From an uncultured Verrucomicrobiota bacterium (GTDB taxonomy: Bacteria; Verrucomicrobiota; Verrucomicrobiia; Limisphaerales; JADLHS01): a DNA stretch of 38,822 nt. The notes below the pieces were generated by a model. That model was given only the letters and a program-made list of their open reading frames with translations. It made no database searches and had not been told where the DNA came from. The stretch spans positions 1 through 38,822 of the forward strand of contig CALAYC010000211.1 of NCBI GenBank assembly GCA_937894935.1, given 5' to 3'. Positions 8,394-16,725 of this stretch are shown here, piece by piece; position 1 is the stretch's first letter, and every line of letters starts with the position of its first letter. A program made the translations under genes and the position numbers.

Positions 8394-9226
8394 GAGGCAA
8401 CCTTTTCCGGTTCGTTGTCGTAACGTTTCTCCGCGATGTGCACGAGGAAATCAGGCTCCGACTGATGATAGGTTTCTTGAAAATCTCCGTAGGTCCGGAT
8501 GGTTTGAAAACCAACCTGATGAAGGAGATTCCGCACGTATTGAGCGCGCAGGGGATACATGTTCAAGTGAAATACCGATTTATCCGGGAATTCGTAGCGG
8601 AAGCGTGCCAGGCCTTCGTCCACATGTTCCGGTTCGGCTTTCACATTTTCCCCACAATAGTAGTAGGTGTGCTTCGTTTTGAAACCTTCATCCATGATGA
8701 CGTCGTAATTGCGTTGATCGAGAATGAGCACACCATCGTGCCGCAACGCCGCGTAAAATTCCGCGAGCGCTTTACGACGGTCCCGTTCGCTGAAAAGGTG
8801 CGTGAACGAATTGCCGAGGCAGATCACGGCGTCGAATTTCCCGTGTAAATCGCGATTGAGCCAGCGCCAATCCGCTTGTACGGTGCGCAAAATCAGACCG
8901 TGTTTACGGCCATTGGCAAATGCCCGTGACAGCATTTCCGGACTGCCGTCCGCGCTTACGACTTCAAAACCTTCGCGCCATAGGCGAATCGAATGAAAGC
9001 CCGTACCGGTGGCGACATCGAGGACCTGTCGCGCGCCGCGTCGTTTGAGTTCGTCGATAAAAAACCGCCCTTCGCTGCGCGCGCGGGCTTCCCAATCAAT
9101 CAATTGATCCCACTTATCGACGAACTCCTGCACATACTGCGCTTTATAATGGTCAGAATGACGGGTATTCCGCTCATCGGCGAATTCCCGCGCCGTAGTA
9201 GTGACTTGTTCCATTTGTTGTTTCAT
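8390..9226 (-). CDS. Glycine/sarcosine N-methyltransferase (GSMT type)
   Basis: SAM-dependent enzyme predicted to convert glycine to sarcosine and on to dimethylglycine, the first steps of de novo glycine betaine synthesis. The N-terminus YVQEFVDKWDQLIDW, motif I VLDVATGTGFHS (residues 68-79), an acidic residue after beta-2 (D93 in SADGSPEML), then LICLGNSFTHL-like AVICLGNSFTHLF and LDQRNYDVIMDEGF match bacterial GSMT and the related glycine N-methyltransferases. The 278-residue length fits. The first ATG (9226) is used; M5 is an alternative. There is no Shine-Dalgarno sequence. It is the first gene of the overlapping GSMT-SDMT-BCCT unit, with a candidate promoter about 130 nt upstream. Confidence 0.9.
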   Translation of the reverse strand: MKQQMEQVTTTAREFADERNTRHSDHYKAQYVQEFVDKWDQLIDWEARARSEGRFFIDELKRRGARQVLDVATGTGFHSIRLWREGFEVVSADGSPEMLSRAFANGRKHGLILRTVQADWRWLNRDLHGKFDAVICLGNSFTHLFSERDRRKALAEFYAALRHDGVLILDQRNYDVIMDEGFKTKHTYYYCGENVKAEPEHVDEGLARFRYEFPDKSVFHLNMYPLRAQYVRNLLHQVGFQTIRTYGDFQETYHQSEPDFLVHIAEKRYDNEPEKVAS

Positions 9227-9260
9227 AAAATATCAAAGTGGTCGCGAGAGGGTCAGGCAC

Positions 9261-9274
9261 GGCCTTGCGAGGCC
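9261..9274 (-). other. Small hairpin in the likely 5' leader of the betaine operon
   Basis: The inverted repeat ggcct-tgcg-aggcc (5-bp stem, 4-nt loop) with partly pairing flanks (cac/tgtg) lies about 35 nt upstream of the GSMT start. It would be in the leader if transcription starts at the promoter proposed upstream. Function is unknown. Confidence 0.35.
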
Positions 9275-9355
9275 TGTGGAGACGCATTGCGAACTCACTG
9301 ACGAAGATTGAAAATCTCCGAGAACCAGAAGCTCTTCTGAACTGTGGTAGAAACT

Positions 9356-9383
9356 GTTTTAAACGCCGAAGCCGGATGGGGCA
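9356..9383 (-). promoter_or_regulatory. Candidate sigma-70-like promoter of the betaine operon
   Basis: On the minus strand TTGCCC (complement of 9378-9383) and TAAAAC (complement of 9356-9361) are separated by 16 nt, each matching 4 of 6 consensus positions. The A/T tracts directly upstream (9387-9423) sit where an UP element would be. The match is imperfect and this is a prediction only. Confidence 0.35.
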
Positions 9384-9393
9384 ACCCTGTTTT

Positions 9394-9425
9394 TAAATTT
9401 TTTTCGACAGCAAAAAATTTTTTCG
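9394..9425. repeat. Two phased AAATTTTTTTCG direct repeats upstream of the betaine operon
   Basis: The 12-mer AAATTTTTTTCG occurs at 9394-9405 and again at 9414-9425, offset by 20 bp, about two helical turns. The same bases also form a 9-bp A/T inverted repeat (9394-9402 with 9411-9419). Phased A-tracts usually bend DNA; their position just upstream of the candidate promoter suggests a regulatory role. Confidence 0.6.
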
Positions 9426-9519
9426 GCGCGCTTCAGCGAGTTATCTGCTTGTCGAAGTTGTGGATACGGCTCGGAGCCGAATCTGACATGGCGAAGAAAA
9501 TTTGACCGAAAGAAAATGT

Positions 9520-10374
9520 TCAGACCTGCGTCGCTTCCTGATCGCGAATGCGGTCCATGTTCGCTTCGATGCGTTGCACGTACCAATTCGAACCGTGAGG
9601 ATAAGGGCGATTGAGAAAGCGATAGAGCCCCGCGAATTCGCGTTCCAGTTTCGGCAGGACGTAATCTTTCCAGAACGCGGGCGTGCGATGGCGCAGATCA
9701 TTTGCGCCGCCAAATTTTGTGATGAAATCCGTGTGGCCGCGATCATGCCGCGCGGCTTCCTGAAATTCATCGTAAAGAATCGGCAGTTTATCCACGTAAT
9801 CGTCCGCTGCCATCTGCCCGAGCAAATCGGCCGTGCCCAACGCGTAGCCGGCGATGCGTTCTTCTTCGCTCGCAAACGCAATGCTTTCGAGCGCGGTGTC
9901 AATGCCCGTGCAGCGAATCATGTTTTGCACGGCACGGATATCATCGCGTGAGAAACCTTTGGCGCTGAGCAGTTGATGGGCAAATTCCAGACTGCGCAAC
10001 ACGTGCGTGGCGGTGTATTTCGCGCCCGTGCCGTCCGTATCGTCGCGATGTTTCAGATAGCCGGTGTCATGGAGCAGGATGCCGATCAATCCCAGCTCGA
10101 CCATGCGCTGTGAAAGTCGAGGTTTGGCGTTAGCCTCGTGTCGGCTACGCAGCAGCCGCGCCATGCAGAGTGCTCCCTGCAACGTGTGTTCCAAATCGTG
10201 ATACCGCGCGTCAATCGCCTGATAATCGGCATAACGGCCCGCGAAACAATCTTCTGTCCAGGCAAACACTCGCGCCACAAAGTCATGGTCTCCTTGCGGA
10301 AACATGGCCAGATAAGCGGCCTGCACTTCGGCTTTTACGGCGGATGGATTGTTCGTGGCCACGGAGGCGAACAT
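9520..10374 (-). CDS. HD-domain metal-dependent phosphohydrolase-like protein
   Basis: The 284-residue soluble protein carries an HD-type metal site: YHDLEHTLQ (H59, H63), then LLHDTGYL (H102-D103) and downstream Asp residues such as ALGTADLLGQM. The family hydrolyses phosphate esters or nucleotides; the substrate cannot be told. No signal peptide or membrane segment is visible. It ends 294 nt upstream of the GSMT start on the same strand, but a candidate promoter between them argues against one transcript. It is 94 nt from the end of the glycosyltransferase gene, also on the minus strand. The start ATG 10374 has no Shine-Dalgarno sequence. Confidence 0.8.
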   Translation of the reverse strand: MFASVATNNPSAVKAEVQAAYLAMFPQGDHDFVARVFAWTEDCFAGRYADYQAIDARYHDLEHTLQGALCMARLLRSRHEANAKPRLSQRMVELGLIGILLHDTGYLKHRDDTDGTGAKYTATHVLRSLEFAHQLLSAKGFSRDDIRAVQNMIRCTGIDTALESIAFASEEERIAGYALGTADLLGQMAADDYVDKLPILYDEFQEAARHDRGHTDFITKFGGANDLRHRTPAFWKDYVLPKLEREFAGLYRFLNRPYPHGSNWYVQRIEANMDRIRDQEATQV

Positions 10375-10468
10375 GACCGAAGGTTAAACCGGTTTGCTGG
10401 AATTCGCACCTGCTAATCTACCGGAGCTTTATCGGGTGAAGTTCCTATGGCGTAGCCGCGTTCGGGGT

Positions 10469-11194
10469 TTAGCGCCGCCCGTCGTACCAGGCATAACACG
10501 CGGCTTTGTCGCGCATCACTCGACGAGGTCGCAACGCAGCGCGCAGCATGAAACCCAGCAATTCGCGGCTCGAATAAAGCCGCACCTTGCGGTCGGACGT
10601 TACGAGCGGATGGCGATGCAAAATAACGATTTCCCGCCTGGATTGGCGCGCGAGTTTCTGAAGGCGCTTGCTCAAATCCAATTCTTCTCCCGTAAAAAAC
10701 TCCGGATCGAATCCGCCGATGGCGCGAAAAGCCTTCGTTTCCACGAAAATGAACGAGCCGGCCAATAAACGTCGTTGGCGACTCAGCCAGTTCCAGGCCC
10801 GCGTGAGCCATTGCGCGGCGCGATGATTTCCCGCGAGCCGAATCACACAACCGCCAGCCAGACAACGTCCACTGCGAATCTGTTCCGCGACATCCGCAAA
10901 CAACTCGGCGCTCGGATGCGAATCCGCGTCAATAAACAGCAGCCAGTCACCAGTTGCCGCCGTAGCACCGCGATTGCGCGCCCGGCCGATTTGATTCACC
11001 GGTTCGAACACAACGGTCGCACCAGCAGCACGAGCCAACTCGGCGGTGCGGTCGGTGGAATTGTTGTCGCAGACGATCAACTCGGATTCGATTCCGGTCG
11101 CAGTGAACGCCGTTCGCGCTTTTTGAATTTGCGCCAACGTTTCGGGCAACAACCGTTCTTCATTGAACGCCGGCACGACGATGGAAATTTTCAC
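10469..11194 (-). CDS. Family 2 glycosyltransferase
   Basis: The 241-residue protein has the GT-A fold signature: ISIVVPAFNEERLLPETL at the N-terminus, the nucleotide-sugar motif CDNNSTDRTAELARAAGA (from residue 42), the DxD metal site LLFIDADSHPS (D89, D91) and the acceptor-side GGFDPEFFTGEELDLSKRL with the ED motif. It probably transfers a sugar to a lipid or envelope polysaccharide at the cytoplasmic face of the membrane. It starts with GTG at 11194. No membrane segments are evident. It is divergent from the AsmA-like gene, with about 150 nt between them. Substrate is not predictable from the sequence. Confidence 0.87.
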   Translation of the reverse strand: MKISIVVPAFNEERLLPETLAQIQKARTAFTATGIESELIVCDNNSTDRTAELARAAGATVVFEPVNQIGRARNRGATAATGDWLLFIDADSHPSAELFADVAEQIRSGRCLAGGCVIRLAGNHRAAQWLTRAWNWLSRQRRLLAGSFIFVETKAFRAIGGFDPEFFTGEELDLSKRLQKLARQSRREIVILHRHPLVTSDRKVRLYSSRELLGFMLRAALRPRRVMRDKAACYAWYDGRR

Positions 11195-11347
11195 TGCGGA
11201 GAATTTGCGGGTAGGGGAGGTGCGCGTCCAATTTGTTTTCAGGCAACGCTTGCTCGCGCGGCATCCGGAGGTAACTTAACGGAGGCAGTTTTCGCGAGTA
11301 ATTCGCGCGCGAGGGTTGCTAAAAGGCAGGTTAAATCCCATTCGACG

Positions 11348-14300
11348 ATGAGCTTAGTCCGAATCAAAGAGTCGCCGCGCCGTTCCCGGGCATGGCGCCG
11401 AAGAATTTTATGGGTGGTCCTTATTTTCGGCGGTTTGCTGCTGGCTTTGTATCTGGTGGCGAGCAGCAGCGCCTTTTTTCAGGCGGTGGTGCTGCCGCAG
11501 GTCAGTAAGGCGCTGAACGCAGATGTTACCGTGGCTGATGCGGAAATTCGGCCGCTGCGGCGCGTAGTGCTGCGCGACATCAAAGTTCATCCGCGCGGTG
11601 CAGAACCGTTGTTATCTGTGAAAGAAGTGCGAGTGCGTTACAACCTGCTGTCGTTGATTTGCGGTCGGATTACGCTGGCGGAACTGACAGTTGATTCACC
11701 GGTCGTAACACTGGTTCGTAATCCGGACGGCAGCAGCAATCTCGATCCATTACCCAAAGATCCATCGGTTCCCGATGATGATGTTCAGACAACGGAAAAA
11801 CCGGCAGACATAAACATCGGTTTGCTGGCGTTGCAAAATGCCACCGTGCGCGTGGTGCAAAAACACGAACAGCGAGAACCTGACGTGAGTGAACTGACCG
11901 GACTGAATTTCGTCGTGCGCGATTTACGAAATGGCGAAACCGGGCGAATGGAAGTTGGCGCAGTGCTGGCATTACAACGTCCCGCTGTTGGCGATATGCC
12001 CGCGAGTTTTCTGCGCGGAAAATTGGAAGGCGGATTGGTTTTCGAATTGTCGCCTGAGCTGTTGCCTTCATCCGTAAAAGGCGATGTTGATTTTCAGATT
12101 GAGGAAACATCCGGCGCGTTCGCGGATCTCAACCAGGCGCGCGCGCGTTTTGTCTGTGAAACCACGCCCACCGAAATCAAAGAAGTCGCCGTGCACTTTG
12201 CTAAAGGAACAAATGCGCTCGGCTACGTGCGGGCGAGCGGGGCATATCGCATCGCGGCGAACGAAGGCGATATCAAAGTCGAAGTGCGCGAGTTGGATCG
12301 TGAGGTGTTGAATCTCATCGGCGCGCCTCACGGTCTGGATTTCGGCCCGACGACCATCAATGCGGTGACCGATCTCAAGTTCACCCGAGGCGGAGAAGAG
12401 ATTGACGTCGCCGGTGAAGTAGCGGTGGCGGATCTGGAATTGGTTCAGGAGAAACGAAAGTCGCCACGTTTGAATTTGCGCGCGACATATGGCGCGACGA
12501 TTGATCAGGCGAAGGAAACGGCGCTGATTACGCGGTTGAATTTCAGCGGCACGCAGGATGGTCAAACGGTTCTGCGCAGCGAGCTGCCGCAACCATTCCC
12601 GGTCTCATGGGGAGATGCCAATGCGGTTGGCAGTGCAGCGACGTTCAACATCACGGTGACGAATCTATCGCTGGCCGGCTGGCAAACTTTTCTCGGCGAC
12701 CCGACGCCCGGCGGAGTTTTTGATGCGAGGGTGGAACTTTCTGCGCAGCAGAATGCGCAGGAGATTCAAATCACGTCGCGCGGGCGACTGGCGGATTTTG
12801 TTTTGCCGCCGGACGGAAGTACTGTCGGCTCGGCGGATTTGCAGTGGCAAACGCGGGCGCAGGTCAAAAGCCTGAACGAGGTCAATCTCGAGAATTTTCA
12901 ATTCGAGGTGCTGCGCACGAATCAGCAGGCATTGGTGACGTTGGCGGCAGGTACGTTGAATCTGGAAACCGGCGCAGCGGACTTGCAGGTTACTGTTCGC
13001 GGTGCGTTAGAAAAATTGCTGCCGCTTGCCGGAATGCCTGACGCCAAGCTGCGCAGCGGCGAGTTGGTGCTTCAGAGTCAGATTGTCGGTCGCAGCGGCG
13101 TTCAGACAATTACCGGGCAATTGGCGATTACGAATATCTCTGGCGCGATGGGCGACGCAGCGCTCGATAAGTTTGGGGCGAATCTCGCGTATGATGTTGC
13201 GTTGCGTGTTGATGCAGTAGAGGTGCGGAAACTCACTGGCGTGATTCGACACAATGAGCGGCCAGGCGGAGAATTTTCTTTCGGCGGAAATGTCGTTTTC
13301 GGCGAGGCAATGCCGAGCGGTAAGCTCAATGTGACGCTCACCGGATTGAATGAAGAAGCGCTGCGACCGTTCACTGCTTCGTTGTGGGGCGAACAACAGT
13401 TAATTTCCGTCTCAGTCAATTCCGCGATGTCGTTGCAATTTCAAACCAACGGTGACGCGACGATCCAATCGGATTTACAAATTACCAATCTGGTCGTCGG
13501 ACAACCGAACGCAAACCCGCCGTCGCCGTTGCAGGCGCGACTTCAATTGAATGCCGAAGCGGCGAAGGAGGTTGCCGAGATTCGTATGGGACAATTGAAT
13601 CTTACGCCGACCGAGCGCGCGAAGAATGAGTTGAATCTCATGGGGCAGGTGAATTACAGCAAACCGCAAGCGATCACCGGTCAGTTCAAGGTCCGCGCCG
13701 AAGCGCTTGATCTCACGCGTTATTACGACCTGTTCGCCGCATTGCCTGCTGAAGAAAAACCCACTGAAGCTCCCGCAGAGCCGTCTTCTGTTCCTCCGGA
13801 AGCAACGCCTGAAGCCGAACCGGAAGCGATGCTGTTGCCGTTTCGCGGTTTTACTTTCAATGTAGATATCGGGCGGATTTATTTGCGAGAGGTGGACATC
13901 GCTAAGTTGCAAACGACGACTACACTCGATGACGCAACGATTCAGCTGAAGCCATTTCAGATGACGTTGAACGATGCGCCGGTGCGTGCGGAAGTGCTCG
14001 TGAATGTGAACGTGCCGGGTTATCGCTATGCGATCAGTTTCAATGCGGATAGCGTGCCGTTGACGCCGTTGGTGAATACGTTTCAACCGGATTTGAAAGA
14101 TCTGGCGGGTGGACAATTCGTGGCTGGAATTGAATTGGAAGGTGCGGGATTAACACTTTCCAACGCGCGCACCAATCTCACTGGACAGTTCAATGTCGCG
14201 GCGACGAATCTCAGCCTCTCGGTCAGCAGCGTGCGCAATCCACTTCTCAATCTCGTGCTCAACACGGTGGTGAATCTGCCGGAATTGATTGCGACCGTGA

Positions 14301-14863
14301 CCGGTAAGGGCGGCGGTAATCTGAATTGGGCTGAGGAAATCCGGGCGCGTCCGATTGATACGATTCGATTGCAGGCGGCGGCGGGTGGCGGGCGAGTGGA
14401 TTTGCAAAATGCAATCGTGAGCAGCGCGGCGTTTCAACTTCAGTCCGCCGCCGGCATCAATCTCGCGCCGGTGCTGACGAATTCGCCGCTTGAACTACCG
14501 ATCCATATCGCGCTGGCACAACCGCTGGCAGCGAAGATTGGTTATGCCAATGCGGCTGCGACAACGAACAGCGCTTACGTGGCGTTGCCGGATTTTCTTT
14601 CGATCAAGGGTACGTTGGGCAACGCACAGCGCGATATCAATTGGCTCGGGTTGGCGCAGTTGGCCGGGCAATCTTTGGGTGGAGTGAATGAGAAGCTCGG
14701 CGATGTGTTGGGCGAGAAAGGCAAGTCGGTTCTCGATGCGGTGAACACGATTCTCGGCGCGCCGGGAACGAATCGCAGCACGAATTCGCCAGCGGTGAAT
14801 ACCAATCTTTTGCCACAACTGCGTTCGCTTTTCCCGCGCAAGGAATCTGCATCCCCGCAATAA
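11348..14863 (+). CDS. Large AsmA-like envelope protein
   Basis: The 1171-residue protein has one N-terminal membrane anchor (about residues 18-40, RILWVVLIFGGLLLALYLVA), preceded by a basic segment, and a long periplasmic beta-rich region. The N-terminal pattern NADVTVADAEIRPLRRVVLRDIKV and DSPVVTLVRNPDGSSNLDPL is typical of AsmA/TamB-like proteins, which are thought to form bridge-like lipid-transport structures between the membranes. A Pro/Glu-rich linker lies near residues 800-830. The C-terminal part (TIRLQAAAGGGRVDLQNAIVS) resembles the AsmA C-terminal domain. The frame is open back to 10775, but that part is antisense to the glycosyltransferase gene; ATG 11348, right before the anchor, is the best start. 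Specific partners are unknown. Confidence 0.82.
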   Translation: MSLVRIKESPRRSRAWRRRILWVVLIFGGLLLALYLVASSSAFFQAVVLPQVSKALNADVTVADAEIRPLRRVVLRDIKVHPRGAEPLLSVKEVRVRYNLLSLICGRITLAELTVDSPVVTLVRNPDGSSNLDPLPKDPSVPDDDVQTTEKPADINIGLLALQNATVRVVQKHEQREPDVSELTGLNFVVRDLRNGETGRMEVGAVLALQRPAVGDMPASFLRGKLEGGLVFELSPELLPSSVKGDVDFQIEETSGAFADLNQARARFVCETTPTEIKEVAVHFAKGTNALGYVRASGAYRIAANEGDIKVEVRELDREVLNLIGAPHGLDFGPTTINAVTDLKFTRGGEEIDVAGEVAVADLELVQEKRKSPRLNLRATYGATIDQAKETALITRLNFSGTQDGQTVLRSELPQPFPVSWGDANAVGSAATFNITVTNLSLAGWQTFLGDPTPGGVFDARVELSAQQNAQEIQITSRGRLADFVLPPDGSTVGSADLQWQTRAQVKSLNEVNLENFQFEVLRTNQQALVTLAAGTLNLETGAADLQVTVRGALEKLLPLAGMPDAKLRSGELVLQSQIVGRSGVQTITGQLAITNISGAMGDAALDKFGANLAYDVALRVDAVEVRKLTGVIRHNERPGGEFSFGGNVVFGEAMPSGKLNVTLTGLNEEALRPFTASLWGEQQLISVSVNSAMSLQFQTNGDATIQSDLQITNLVVGQPNANPPSPLQARLQLNAEAAKEVAEIRMGQLNLTPTERAKNELNLMGQVNYSKPQAITGQFKVRAEALDLTRYYDLFAALPAEEKPTEAPAEPSSVPPEATPEAEPEAMLLPFRGFTFNVDIGRIYLREVDIAKLQTTTTLDDATIQLKPFQMTLNDAPVRAEVLVNVNVPGYRYAISFNADSVPLTPLVNTFQPDLKDLAGGQFVAGIELEGAGLTLSNARTNLTGQFNVAATNLSLSVSSVRNPLLNLVLNTVVNLPELIATVTGKGGGNLNWAEEIRARPIDTIRLQAAAGGGRVDLQNAIVSSAAFQLQSAAGINLAPVLTNSPLELPIHIALAQPLAAKIGYANAAATTNSAYVALPDFLSIKGTLGNAQRDINWLGLAQLAGQSLGGVNEKLGDVLGEKGKSVLDAVNTILGAPGTNRSTNSPAVNTNLLPQLRSLFPRKESASPQ

Positions 14864-14909
14864 AGCGCAATCGGCTTGGCTTTCCGCGCGCTTTGCGAAT
14901 ACTTCGCGC

Positions 14910-16283
14910 ATGGATGCCGTTCTAAAATATCTCGCGGCGCATCAAGCGCGGTTTGTCGATGAGTTGTGTCACTACGTCCGCTTTCGCAGCGTGTCCGCCC
15001 AACCTCAACACGCGGCGGACATGAACGCCTGCGCCGATTGGCTGGTGCAGCATTGCCGCCAGATCGGATTGGAAGCCGAGGCGCGACCGACCAAAGGAAA
15101 TCCTATCGTCATCGCCAAAACGCCGCGCCGAAAAAAATCAGGCAAGGCCAAACGGCATTTCATGGTTTATGGCCATTACGACGTGCAGCCGCCCGAGCCA
15201 TTTGAACTCTGGCAGACGCCGCCGTTTCAACCGACGATTCGCGGGCGTTCGCTGTTTGGACGCGGTGCGAGCGACAACAAAGGTCAGAACCTCGCGCATC
15301 TCAAAGCAGTTGAAGCGTACTTTAAAACGGGTACGGAGTTGCCGTGTGATTTGACTTTTGTTATCGAAGGCGAGGAGGAGGTCGGCAGCAAAAGTCTCGA
15401 CAGCTTTTTGCGGCAGAATCGTGCGGAACTCAAATGCGATGCGGTGGTGATTTCCGACACGGGCATTCCGAGCCCGAAACATCCGGCGTTGACGTACGCA
15501 CTGCGCGGCATTGCGGCGTTTGAAATTATTGTTTATGGCCCGTCGCGCGATTTGCATTCCGGTTTGTTCGGCGGTTCGCTGGAAAATCCCGCGACGGCAT
15601 TGAGCCGGTTGCTGGCGAAAGTTCACGATGCCAGGGGGCGGATTACGATTCCGGGATTTTATGACGGAGTGATTCCGCTCACGAAATATGAGCGACAACA
15701 ACTGGCGCGTGTGCCGTTCAATGCGAATGCGTATCGGAAGTTTCTCGGCGTGCCGAAATTGCATGGCGAAAGCGGCTTCACGCCGAATGAACAACGTTCT
15801 GCGCGTCCGACGTTTGAGATCAACGGTTTGACGGGCGGTTATCAGGGCGAGGGGAGCAAGACGATTGTGCCGTCGTGGGCGCGGGCGAAAATTACGGCGC
15901 GATTGGTGCCGGGACAACAACCGGCCAAAGTCATCAAGGCGGTGCGCGCGTTTTTCGAGAAACATTGTCCGCCGACGGTGAAGCTGGAAATCAAATCGGG
16001 TCACGGGGCCGAAGCGTATCTGGTGTCGCCGACGAGCGATGATGCGCAGGCGGCGTTGCGGGCCTTACGAACGGCGTTTGAACGCGAACCGGTGTTGTTG
16101 CGCGAAGGCGGTTCGATTCCGATTGTGAATCAGTTTAAAAAGATTCTTGGAGCGGACACGCTGTTGTTGGGCTTGGCGTTGCCGGATGACAATGCGCATT
16201 CGCCGAACGAGAAATTTGATCTGGATATTTTTGCGCGCGGCCAACGCCTGGGGGCGTTGTTGTGGCAGGAACTCGCGCGCTAG
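14910..16283 (+). CDS. M20 family dipeptidase/carboxypeptidase
   Basis: Zinc-dependent exopeptidase of 457 residues. The metal-binding motifs are in order: VYGHYDVQP (H89, with D91 as catalytic helper), GRGASDNKGQ (D122), EGEEEVGS (153-160, catalytic Glu and metal Glu) and VISDTG (D183). The second half includes the dimerisation/lid domain with RDLHSGLFGG and the C-terminal metal-ligand region LPDDNAHSPNEKFDL. This order matches the dipeptidase branch of M20 (carnosinase/CPG2-like). No signal peptide is seen, so it is probably cytoplasmic. It starts 46 nt after the AsmA-like gene and 9 nt precede the next gene, so cotranscription is likely. Confidence 0.9.
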   Translation: MDAVLKYLAAHQARFVDELCHYVRFRSVSAQPQHAADMNACADWLVQHCRQIGLEAEARPTKGNPIVIAKTPRRKKSGKAKRHFMVYGHYDVQPPEPFELWQTPPFQPTIRGRSLFGRGASDNKGQNLAHLKAVEAYFKTGTELPCDLTFVIEGEEEVGSKSLDSFLRQNRAELKCDAVVISDTGIPSPKHPALTYALRGIAAFEIIVYGPSRDLHSGLFGGSLENPATALSRLLAKVHDARGRITIPGFYDGVIPLTKYERQQLARVPFNANAYRKFLGVPKLHGESGFTPNEQRSARPTFEINGLTGGYQGEGSKTIVPSWARAKITARLVPGQQPAKVIKAVRAFFEKHCPPTVKLEIKSGHGAEAYLVSPTSDDAQAALRALRTAFEREPVLLREGGSIPIVNQFKKILGADTLLLGLALPDDNAHSPNEKFDLDIFARGQRLGALLWQELAR

Positions 16284-16292
16284 AACGACGTC

Positions 16293-16604
16293 ATGTCTGA
16301 TTTGTTGAAAGCCCGCCGGCGATTGCGACGCTTCGGATTGTTTTACATCAGCAGCGCGTTGGTGATGGTGTTGGCGGGGGTGAGTGTGTTGGAGCCGGTG
16401 CTGGAGAAATCGCGATCGGGCTTTGTGCTTTATTGGCTGGCGTGTCTGGTGTTGACGTTGCTCGCGATGCTGGCGGCGATTCTGGATGTGGCGCGATTAC
16501 GGTGGCAAAGCCGGCAGGAGCAGCGGTCGTTGTTGGAAACGACGTTGCGCGAAGTAGAGGAGGAAAAAGCGGCGCGGAAAAAATCAAATCATGAAAGGCA
16601 ATGA
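16293..16604 (+). CDS. Small membrane protein with C-terminal coiled coil, unknown function
   Basis: The 103-residue product has two hydrophobic segments (about residues 15-36 and 46-67) and a charged, coiled-coil-prone C-terminus (residues 70-100, rich in Glu, Arg and Gln). I do not recognise a named family. It begins 9 nt after the dipeptidase stop and ends 41 nt before an intrinsic terminator, so it is probably the last gene of that transcript. Confidence 0.7.
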   Translation: MSDLLKARRRLRRFGLFYISSALVMVLAGVSVLEPVLEKSRSGFVLYWLACLVLTLLAMLAAILDVARLRWQSRQEQRSLLETTLREVEEEKAARKKSNHERQ

Positions 16605-16644
16605 TTCTTTTCAAAGTGCGCGGAGGAATTTAACCCGACACACC

Positions 16645-16665
16645 CCGGGGCGAGCCCGGTTTTTT
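16645..16665 (+). terminator. Intrinsic terminator after the dipeptidase unit
   Basis: The perfect 5-bp GC stem ccggg (16645-16649) / cccgg (16655-16659) with a 5-nt loop is followed directly by six T residues (16660-16665). It closes the AsmA-like/dipeptidase/membrane-protein transcript and shows that the downstream SirB1-like gene should begin after it rather than at the upstream in-frame ATG at 16591. Confidence 0.75.
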
Positions 16666-16725
16666 AATCCGACGCATCCTGAATTGTTCGGAACGCCGGA
16701 TTGCGATTTAGTGAGTCCAGGTTTC

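Noticed and set aside
9359..9586. 75-codon minus-strand frame near the HD-domain gene
   Set aside because: It runs from inside the HD gene in another frame into the A/T-tract region; no start signal and no domain.
10775..11347. 191-codon in-frame extension upstream of the AsmA-like gene
   Set aside because: It is antisense to the well-supported glycosyltransferase gene, is basic and low in family likeness, and the membrane anchor starts right after ATG 11348.
14862..14894. aaagcgc/gcgcttt inverted repeat between the AsmA-like gene and the dipeptidase
   Set aside because: Seven-bp stem with a 19-nt loop and no T run in a 46-nt gap; too weak to call a terminator.
15138..16004. 288-codon open frame on the minus strand
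   Set aside because: It is antisense to the M20 dipeptidase, whose metal-binding motifs are all on the plus strand.
16591..16725. Longer N-terminus for the SirB1-like protein
   Set aside because: It would overlap the preceding gene and read through a GC hairpin followed by six T residues.
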